Made by a program: the position numbers and the translations under genes
The notes under the pieces: generated by a model
The model's database searches: none
The model's input: the letters and a program-made list of their open reading frames with translations, nothing else
What the model was told of the DNA's origin: nothing
From: Isoptericola halotolerans
GTDB lineage: Bacteria; Actinomycetota; Actinomycetes; Actinomycetales; Cellulomonadaceae
NCBI RefSeq assembly: GCF_013149785.1
Contig: NZ_JABEZU010000002.1
Location: forward strand, 620,001 to 684,000
Direction of reading: 5' to 3'
DNA: 64,000 bases
Shown here: one piece after another, positions 58,390 through 64,000 of the stretch
Numbering within the stretch: position 1 is the stretch's first letter
How the letters are laid out: every line of letters starts with the position of its first letter

Positions 58390-58467
58390 GGGATCGTGGT
58401 GCCGTCCGGGGTGCCGGGTCGTGGGTGTCTCGGCCGTCGGTGGATCCGGGTGGCAGGCATGCTCGAA

Positions 58468-58477
58468 ATGGTAGCCT
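58468..58477. promoter_or_regulatory. Divergent -10 elements between cysC and cysQ
   Basis: Minus-strand TACCAT (58473-58468) and plus-strand TAGCCT (58472-58477) overlap by two bases, giving leaders of about 70 nt (cysC) and 47 nt (cysQ). Confidence 0.3.
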
Positions 58478-58530
58478 CAGCGACGGCCTGGAGCCGACGC
58501 GCGCCACCTCCCGAGACACCGAGGAGCTCG

Positions 58531-59430
58531 ATGACCACGATCACCCCCGCCTACCCGGAGCGGGTGCTCGACGACGCCGCCCTGGCGGCCGCACTGGCCG
58601 AGGGTGCCGGGTCCGTCCTGCTCGCGCTGCGTGCCGAGACCGACGCCGCCGGTGGCACGTTCGAGCCACGCGTGTTCAAGGACGCCGGTGACGCGGCCGC
58701 CCAGTCGTGGCTGGCCGCCGCGCTCGCGCACGCCCGACCCGGCGACGCCGTGCTGTCCGAGGAGGCCAAGGACGACGCCGCGCGGACGGACGCCGACCGG
58801 GTCTGGATCATCGACCCGCTGGACGGCACGCGCGAGTTCGCCGAGCGTTCGGCGGACGTTCAAGCGGGCACGGCACCCTGGCGCGACGACTTCGCCGTGC
58901 ACGTCGCCCTGTGGGTCCGTGGCGTCGAAGACGTCACGGACGGTCCCGGTGGCCTGGCCGCCGGGGCGGTGGCCCTGCCCGCGCGCGGCGTGGTGCACAC
59001 GACCGGTGCGCCGTCTCCGGCCGCTGACCGGGAGGCGGACGCCCGTGCCGTGCTCGCGGGGGAGCGGCCGCTGCGGATCGCCGCCAGCCGGAGCCGTCCG
59101 CCCGCGTTCGTCGCCGAGCTGGCCCGGCGCGACGACGTCGAGCTGGTCCCGATGGGGTCGGCCGGTGTGAAGGTCGTCTCCGTCGTGGACGGTACGGTCG
59201 ACGCCTACGTGCACGGCGGCGGCCAGTACGAGTGGGACTCCGCGGCTCCGGTCGCGGTCGCGCTCGCGGCCGGGTACGACTGCACGAGGCTCGACGGCAC
59301 CCCGCTCGAGTACAACCGCCAGGATCCCTGGCTCCCCGATCTGTTCGTCTGCCACCCGGCCCTGGCCGTGCACCTGCGCGCGGCGCTCCAGGGAGTCGGC
59401 GTGGCGATCAAGGAAGGTGCCCAGTCGTGA
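58531..59430 (+). CDS. cysQ: 3'(2'),5'-bisphosphate nucleotidase
   Basis: This 299-residue inositol-monophosphatase-superfamily enzyme hydrolyses PAP (left after sulfotransfer) to AMP. The first metal site is LSEEAKDD, the second is WIIDPLDGTREF, and the third is YEWDSAAPVAV. All are complete. The start ATG 58531 has GAGGAG upstream. It overlaps cysD by 4 nt (GTGA), so PAP removal is translationally coupled to PAPS synthesis. Confidence 0.92.
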   Translation: MTTITPAYPERVLDDAALAAALAEGAGSVLLALRAETDAAGGTFEPRVFKDAGDAAAQSWLAAALAHARPGDAVLSEEAKDDAARTDADRVWIIDPLDGTREFAERSADVQAGTAPWRDDFAVHVALWVRGVEDVTDGPGGLAAGAVALPARGVVHTTGAPSPAADREADARAVLAGERPLRIAASRSRPPAFVAELARRDDVELVPMGSAGVKVVSVVDGTVDAYVHGGGQYEWDSAAPVAVALAAGYDCTRLDGTPLEYNRQDPWLPDLFVCHPALAVHLRAALQGVGVAIKEGAQS

Positions 59431-60329
59431 CATCCCACGTCCTGAGCCAGCTCCGCAGCCTCGAGGCGGAGAGCATCCACATCATCCGTGAGGTGGTCGC
59501 CGAGATGCAGCGGCCCGTGCTGCTGTTCTCCGGCGGCAAGGACTCGATCGTCATGCTGCACCTGGCGGCCAAGGCCTTCGCGCCGGCGCGGATCCCGTTC
59601 CCGATCATGCACGTCGACACGGGGCTGAACTTCCAGACCGTGCTCGACTGCCGTGACCGGTGGGTCGAGCGGCTGGGCATCCAGCTGGTCGTCGCCTCCG
59701 TGCAGGACGCGATCGACCGCGGTCTGGTCAAGGAGGAGCCGAACGGCTCGCGCAACCGGATCCAGACGCCGGTGCTGCTGGAGGCCGTCGAGAAGCACGG
59801 CTTCGACGCGGCGTTCGGCGGGGGCCGCCGCGACGAGGAGAAGGCACGGGCCAAGGAGCGCGTGTTCTCCTTCCGTGACGACTTCGGTCAGTGGGACCCC
59901 AAGAACCAGCGCCCGGAGATCTGGAGCCTGTACAACGGCCGCGTCCACCAGGGCGAGTCGATCCGGGTCTTCCCGCTGTCGAACTGGACCGAGCTGGACA
60001 TCTGGTCCTACATCGCCGCGGAGAACATCGACATCCCGGACCTGTACCTCGCCCAGGAGCGCGAGGTCGTGGAGCGCGACGGCATGCTGTTCGCGGTCAA
60101 CGAGTTCACGCCGCTCAAGGAGGGCGAGACGTCCGAACGTCGCTCGGTGCGCTACCGCACCGTCGGTGACGCCAACCTGACGGCCGCCGTCGCGTCCGAC
60201 GCCACCACGCTGACCGCCATCGTCGAGGAGACCGCCGCGGTGCGCATCACCGAGCGCGGCGCCACGCGAGGCGACGACAAGGTGAGCGAGGCAGCCATGG
60301 AGGACCGCAAGCGAGAGGGCTACTTCTAA
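59427..60329 (+). CDS. cysD: Sulfate adenylyltransferase subunit 2
   Basis: This 300-residue PP-loop ATPase subunit adenylates sulfate to APS with CysN. The PP-loop VLLFSGGKDSIVMLHLA is near residue 33. Further motifs are MHVDTGLNF, FGGGRRDEEKARAKER, and WTELDIWSYIAAENID. Length is usual. It starts at GTG 59427 within the cysQ stop and is 3 nt upstream of cysN. Confidence 0.96.
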   Translation: MTSHVLSQLRSLEAESIHIIREVVAEMQRPVLLFSGGKDSIVMLHLAAKAFAPARIPFPIMHVDTGLNFQTVLDCRDRWVERLGIQLVVASVQDAIDRGLVKEEPNGSRNRIQTPVLLEAVEKHGFDAAFGGGRRDEEKARAKERVFSFRDDFGQWDPKNQRPEIWSLYNGRVHQGESIRVFPLSNWTELDIWSYIAAENIDIPDLYLAQEREVVERDGMLFAVNEFTPLKEGETSERRSVRYRTVGDANLTAAVASDATTLTAIVEETAAVRITERGATRGDDKVSEAAMEDRKREGYF

Positions 60330-60332
60330 GCC

Positions 60333-61643
60333 ATGAGCACCACGACCGAGAACCTGGCCGAGGCCCTGACCGACGGCTCCACGGACCTGCTGCGCTTCGC
60401 GACGGCCGGGTCCGTCGACGACGGCAAGTCGACCCTCATCGGCCGCCTGCTGTTCGACTCGAAGACGATCTTCGAGGACCAGCTCGACTCCGTGGAGAGT
60501 GTCTCCAAGGACCGCGGCAACGACTACACCGATCTCTCGCTGCTCACCGACGGCCTGCGGGCCGAGCGGGAGCAGGGCATCACGATCGACGTCGCCTACC
60601 GCTACTTCGCGACGCCGAAGCGCAAGTTCATCATCGCGGACACCCCGGGCCACACCCAGTACACGCGGAACATGGTCACGGGCGCCTCGACGGCCGACGT
60701 CGCGCTCATCCTCGTGGACGCGCGCAAGGGAGTCATCGAGCAGTCGCGCCGGCACACCTTCCTCGCGACGCTCCTGGGCGTGCCGCACATCGTGGTGTGC
60801 GTCAACAAGATGGACCTCGTGGACTACTCCGAGGAGGTCTTCGAGAGCATCCGTCGCGACTTCACGGAGTTCGCCTCACGGCTGCGCGTCCCGGACCTGA
60901 CGTTCATCCCCATCTCCGCGCTGGAGGGCGACAACGTCGTCAACCGCTCGGAGAACACCCCGTGGTACGAGGGCTCGCCGCTGCTCAGCCATCTCGAGCG
61001 GCTGCACGTGGCCTCCGACCGCAACCTCGTGGACGTCCGCTTCCCGGTGCAGTACGTGATCCGGCCCCAGTCCCACGACTCGCGCGACTACCGCGGGTAC
61101 GCGGGCACGGTGGCCTCCGGCGTGATGAAGCCCGGCGACAAGGTGGTGGCGCTGCCGGCCGGCCTGGAGACGACGATCGCGTCGATCGAGACCGCCGACG
61201 GCCCCGTCGAGGAGGCCTACCCCCCGATGGCCGTCACGGTGCGCCTGACCGACGAGATCGACATCTCGCGCGGTGACATGATCGCCCGTCCGAACAACAC
61301 GCCGGCCTCGCTGCAGAACATCGACGCGCAGATCTGCTGGATGGACGAGTCGGCTCCGCTGACGGTGGGCAAGAAGTACGCGATCAAGCACACGACCCGC
61401 TGGGCGCGTGCCATGGTCAAGAACATCAACTACCGCGTGGACGTCAACACGCTGCACCGCGACGAGGACGTCACCGAGATCAAGCTCAACGAGATCGGTC
61501 GCATCCAGCTCCGGGTCACCCAGCCGTTGTTCGTCGACCCGTACCAGCAGAACCCGGAGACCGGGTCCTTCATCCTGGTCGACGAGTCCACCAACAAGAC
61601 GGTCGCCGCCGGCATGGTCGGCGGACTCCCGCACCGGGTCTGA
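60333..61643 (+). CDS. cysN: Sulfate adenylyltransferase subunit 1 (GTPase)
   Basis: This 436-residue GTPase drives APS synthesis by CysD. GTP motifs are TAGSVDDGKSTLIGRLL (P-loop), EREQGITIDVAYRYF (switch I), IADTPGHTQYTRNM (G3), CVNKMDLV (G4) and ISALEGDN (G5). Domains II and III follow. Unlike many CysN proteins it has no C-terminal APS kinase; cysC is a separate gene. No cysH or sulfite reductase gene is nearby, so the PAPS may be meant for sulfation. Confidence 0.96.
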   Translation: MSTTTENLAEALTDGSTDLLRFATAGSVDDGKSTLIGRLLFDSKTIFEDQLDSVESVSKDRGNDYTDLSLLTDGLRAEREQGITIDVAYRYFATPKRKFIIADTPGHTQYTRNMVTGASTADVALILVDARKGVIEQSRRHTFLATLLGVPHIVVCVNKMDLVDYSEEVFESIRRDFTEFASRLRVPDLTFIPISALEGDNVVNRSENTPWYEGSPLLSHLERLHVASDRNLVDVRFPVQYVIRPQSHDSRDYRGYAGTVASGVMKPGDKVVALPAGLETTIASIETADGPVEEAYPPMAVTVRLTDEIDISRGDMIARPNNTPASLQNIDAQICWMDESAPLTVGKKYAIKHTTRWARAMVKNINYRVDVNTLHRDEDVTEIKLNEIGRIQLRVTQPLFVDPYQQNPETGSFILVDESTNKTVAAGMVGGLPHRV

Positions 61644-61654
61644 GGGGCGCTGCC

Positions 61655-62296
61655 ATGCCGATCTTCACCAAGGACGGCCGCGGGGTGCTCTTCATCCATG
61701 TCCCGAAGACGGGGGGCTCCTCGATCGAGAAGCACTTCGTCGGTGCAGGGTGGAAGATGTCCTACCACGACGGGCGTATCGGCAAGGGGACGGTCAACGA
61801 CTACCGGCGGACGACGCCGCAGCACATGCATGCGGCGATGTTGCGGCAGAACTTCCGGCTGGGCAGGTTCGACGCGGTCTTCATGGTCGTGCGCGAGCCG
61901 GTCGCGCGCTTCAGGTCCGAGTACGCCTGGCGCAACGGTTCCGAGATGCGGCCCGGTGCCGCTGAGGTCGACACCTCGGCGGACGCCGTCGACGCCTGGG
62001 CCGACAAGGTGCTCGACCGCTACGGTCGGAACCCCTATGTCCTGGGCAACCATCTGCGGCCGCAGGTGGAGTTCCATGTCGACCGGGCGAAGGTGTTCTG
62101 GTTCGAGGACGGCTTGGACCGCGCGATCACCGTCCTGAACCAGGACTACGACCTCGGCCTCCCCTCGGGGATCGGCCGGGCGCGCACCAGCGAGAAGGCC
62201 AGCGGGGTCCCGAGCGGCGACGTCGAGGTGAGCCGACGGCTGGAGCGGCGCCTCAAGAAGTTCTACGCCAAGGACTACGAGACCTTCAGCTACTGA
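61655..62296 (+). CDS. Sulfotransferase family 2 protein
   Basis: In this 213-residue protein the phosphosulfate loop is VLFIHVPKTGGSSIEKHF (about 11-28) and the 3'-phosphate segment FMVVREPVARFRSEYAWR (about 80-97); both are intact. It is the shortest sulfotransferase in the window and lies 11 nt after cysN in the same operon, so PAPS supply and use are linked. GAGGGG precedes ATG 61655. The acceptor sugar is unknown. Confidence 0.88.
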   Translation: MPIFTKDGRGVLFIHVPKTGGSSIEKHFVGAGWKMSYHDGRIGKGTVNDYRRTTPQHMHAAMLRQNFRLGRFDAVFMVVREPVARFRSEYAWRNGSEMRPGAAEVDTSADAVDAWADKVLDRYGRNPYVLGNHLRPQVEFHVDRAKVFWFEDGLDRAITVLNQDYDLGLPSGIGRARTSEKASGVPSGDVEVSRRLERRLKKFYAKDYETFSY

Positions 62297-62303
62297 CGCG
62301 GCC

Positions 62304-62341
62304 CCCCGGCCGGCCTCCCCGCGAGGGGGAGCCGGCCGGGG
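62304..62341. terminator. GC-rich hairpin between convergent sulfotransferase genes
   Basis: CCCCGGCCGGC (62304-62314) pairs with GCCGGCCGGGG (62331-62341), with further C/G pairing inside around a short GCGA loop. There is no U-tract. Confidence 0.75.
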
Positions 62342-62360
62342 ACGCGCACCGACAGCCCCG

Positions 62361-63383
62361 CTACCCGGGCAGCCAGCGTCGTGCGCGACGCTTGGCCCGC
62401 CGCGCGGCGACGTGCCACAGCGGTTCGGACTCGAGGTCGGCGGCGCGTCGGCGCGCGTCGGCGAGCTGCCGTTCGGTGTCCCGGAGCAGTGCGGCGACCT
62501 CCTTGCGCTCCTGGTTGAACTCTCGTGCACGGGTGCTCAGGGCCCCGATGCGCTCGTTCGCGGCCACCTGGGCACGGACGTTCGCCAGCGCGTCGTCGCT
62601 CCAGGAGTCGACGAACCGGACCTGGTCGAGAGTCCAGCGGCCCGGGAAGGCCTCGAAGTCTGCGGCGTAGGCGTCCTCGACGGAGCGGCGCACCTCGTCG
62701 TCGAACAGGTCTCGCACCGGGGGGAGCGGTGTCTCGTTCGCACGGGGGACGTAGAGCTCCTGGTCCCTGCCGAGCGCTGCCAGGTGCTGGTGCACGTCCG
62801 CGAGCAGCTCGGGCATCGTGTGGACGTCGTACACGCGCGAGTAGGGAACGACGTCCAGCGCCAGGGCGGCGGACTGCGTACGGAAATGAGTGTCCGTCGA
62901 CAGCAGGGGGTGGCTCCGCCAGGGCTGCTGGACGGCGAACTGCCTGAAGTCCTCGATCACCTCGCCGGCGCTGGTCGGTACCCGCGGGTAGAACGGCTCG
63001 TCCGCGTAGTCGCGCAGGTACTTGCCGTGCTGCACGAGGAACTTCGACTGCCACGCGGACCAGAGCCGGCTCCAGGGATCGCGCACGACCGCGAAGACGA
63101 ACCAGCCGTTGTCCGGGTGGACCGCGCTCAGGGCCTCGGCACCGAGCTCGCCGAGGGTCGGCGTCTTCTTCCACCGTTCCCGTCCACCGTGGATCGTCAT
63201 GAGCTGGGTCTGGGTCGCTCCGGTGCTCCGAGGGAAGCTCGCGAGGTCCTCGCCGGACAGGTCGGCGACCATCCAACGCAGGGAGGTGCAGGCGGCCTTG
63301 GTGACCGACAGGTAGGCGATCTTCCGGTCGGGGATGACGAAGGAGTTGGGGGGAGCGGTTCGTGTCGTGAGCGGGGAGGCCAT
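62361..63383 (-). CDS. Sulfotransferase family 2 protein with C-terminal coiled coil
   Basis: This 340-residue protein starts at ATG 63383 (TTG 63386 is possible). The phosphosulfate-loop region IAYLSVTKAACTSLRWMV is a variant form (KAACTS in place of KTGGSS), as in some chondroitin/heparan-type family members. The 3'-phosphate segment VFAVVRDPWSRLWSAWQS is normal. Residues about 265-340 form a charged helical, probably coiled-coil tail ending RRAKRRARRWLPG. Sulfotransferase activity is likely; the acceptor is unknown. Confidence 0.82.
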   Translation of the reverse strand: MASPLTTRTAPPNSFVIPDRKIAYLSVTKAACTSLRWMVADLSGEDLASFPRSTGATQTQLMTIHGGRERWKKTPTLGELGAEALSAVHPDNGWFVFAVVRDPWSRLWSAWQSKFLVQHGKYLRDYADEPFYPRVPTSAGEVIEDFRQFAVQQPWRSHPLLSTDTHFRTQSAALALDVVPYSRVYDVHTMPELLADVHQHLAALGRDQELYVPRANETPLPPVRDLFDDEVRRSVEDAYAADFEAFPGRWTLDQVRFVDSWSDDALANVRAQVAANERIGALSTRAREFNQERKEVAALLRDTERQLADARRRAADLESEPLWHVAARRAKRRARRWLPG

Positions 63384-63419
63384 CAATCCGGTCCGGGGTC
63401 GTCGAGTACGGGGGATCGG

Positions 63420-63425
63420 ATCATA
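63420..63425 (-). promoter_or_regulatory. -10 element of the sulfotransferase at 62361
   Basis: Minus-strand TATGAT (63425-63420) lies 36 nt before ATG 63383; no clear -35. Confidence 0.4.
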
Positions 63426-63558
63426 TCGTCGGCGGGGCGCGGACGGCTCCGACGGTCACGCCGGCGGCGCAAGGGCGCCACGAGCCGACCCCGTACCCTT
63501 CTCCTGGGACAGATCGTCCTGATCCCGCCAGTCGGGACCATCGACAAGGAGTTCCTCT

Positions 63559-64000
63559 ATGACGAGTGCCCTGGTGATCGGCGACCTGGGGTTCACTTCG
63601 ATGTACCACCTGGGCGACGAGGCGATGTCGGAGGCGGCGGCCGAGGTGCTGACCGGGGTCGGCATCGACGTCACCCTGATCGCCGGCCAGCCTGCCGCGG
63701 CGACCGAGCGCTACGACCTGCCGGCGGTCGCACGCCCGGGTTTCCGCAAGGTCATGTCCCGGCAGCAGAAGGACGCGCTGCTCGAGGAGATCACCGACGC
63801 GCTCGCGTCCTCGCGCCCGCTTCCGGGCCCCGCCGCAAAGGTGTTCCAGGCGGTCGAGGCCGCGGACGTCATGGTCATCGGCGGCGGTGGAAACCTCAAC
63901 TCCCAGGGGACGCACCACCTGTACGACCGGGTGGCCCTGGCGCGGATGGCCGGCGCCACCGGTACGCCCTTGGTCGTGAGCAGCCAGACCGTCGGCCCGG
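63559..64000 (+). CDS. Polysaccharide pyruvyltransferase family protein (partial)
   Basis: The first 147 residues are visible, and the frame runs off the window. It starts at ATG 63559 with AAGGAG 7 nt upstream. Motifs are LVIGDLGFTSMYHLGDEAMS (the usual G-D-E turn) and DVMVIGGGGNLNS, followed by VVSSQTVGP at the edge, all typical of the CsaB/WcaK family. It is the fourth pyruvyltransferase-type protein in the window. A TACCCT at 63494-63499 may be its -10. Confidence 0.88.
   Translation, partial: MTSALVIGDLGFTSMYHLGDEAMSEAAAEVLTGVGIDVTLIAGQPAAATERYDLPAVARPGFRKVMSRQQKDALLEEITDALASSRPLPGPAAKVFQAVEAADVMVIGGGGNLNSQGTHHLYDRVALARMAGATGTPLVVSSQTVGP

Overview
The window is about 72 percent GC, with dense short-spaced genes, GTG/TTG starts and a WhiB regulator. 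It also carries the actinobacterial block whiB2 - giant GT2 - DUF5719 - metallopeptidase - DUF3499 - manA/manB. Together these point to a chromosome of a Gram-positive actinobacterium, most likely Micrococcales (Cellulomonas/Oerskovia/Cellulosimicrobium-like; the genus is a guess). I saw no tRNA, rRNA, CRISPR array, transposase or phage gene, and no gene-free stretch longer than 300 bases.

Layout. 1-5 kb: part of a NarL-type sensor kinase, an OmpR-type two-component pair, a GtrA-like membrane protein and purK-purE. 5-12.3 kb: cell-wall genes (two LytR-CpsA-Psr ligases, a secreted PGRP/amidase, UDP-glucose dehydrogenase) and a TIGR03089-like protein. 12.4-23.7 kb: the conserved WhiB2/mannose-phosphate block with an OafA-like acyltransferase, phosphomannomutase and Trm112. 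23.8-36.5 kb: glycan genes: a GT29 sialyltransferase-like protein, a GT8-pyruvyltransferase fusion, another pyruvyltransferase, SpoIID, a sulfotransferase, two GlfT-like proteins and UDP-galactopyranose mutase. 36.5-41.7 kb: a DUF559/AbiEi-like gene between two near-identical hairpins, a second manA and three sulfotransferase-family genes, one of them degenerate. 41.9-47.6 kb: a single ORF joining CMP-nonulosonate synthetase, a KdsC-like HAD phosphatase and a NeuB synthase, then a GT2, a polysialyltransferase-family protein and an ExoA-like GT2. 47.6-57.1 kb: two more sialyl/polysialyltransferase-like GTs, a pyruvyltransferase-GT8 fusion, a TagE-like GT4, a TagF-like polymerase and an ABC exporter pair. 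57.1-64 kb: cysC, cysQ, cysD, cysN (PAPS synthesis and PAP removal), two more sulfotransferases and the start of a fourth pyruvyltransferase.

Working together (inference): the genes describe manufacture, decoration, export and wall attachment of one or more surface glycopolymers that may contain a nonulosonic acid (KDN is the simplest reading), galactofuranose, ketal pyruvate, sulfate and possibly polyol phosphate. Precursors come from ManA/ManB, Ugd, Glf and the NeuA-HAD-NeuB ORF. PAPS comes from CysDN plus CysC, and PAP is cleared by CysQ. Export is by the ABC pair and attachment by the LCP proteins.

Regulation read from the sequence: eleven genes have a TANNNT -10 hexamer ending 6-8 nt before the start codon, i.e. 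predicted leaderless transcripts. In three of them the upstream gene's TAG stop is the first half of that hexamer. Eleven-base direct repeats resembling the Streptomyces PHO box lie upstream of the acyltransferase-manB unit, a pyruvyltransferase and the nonulosonate gene, suggesting PhoP-controlled replacement of phosphate-rich wall polymer by acidic, phosphate-free polymer.
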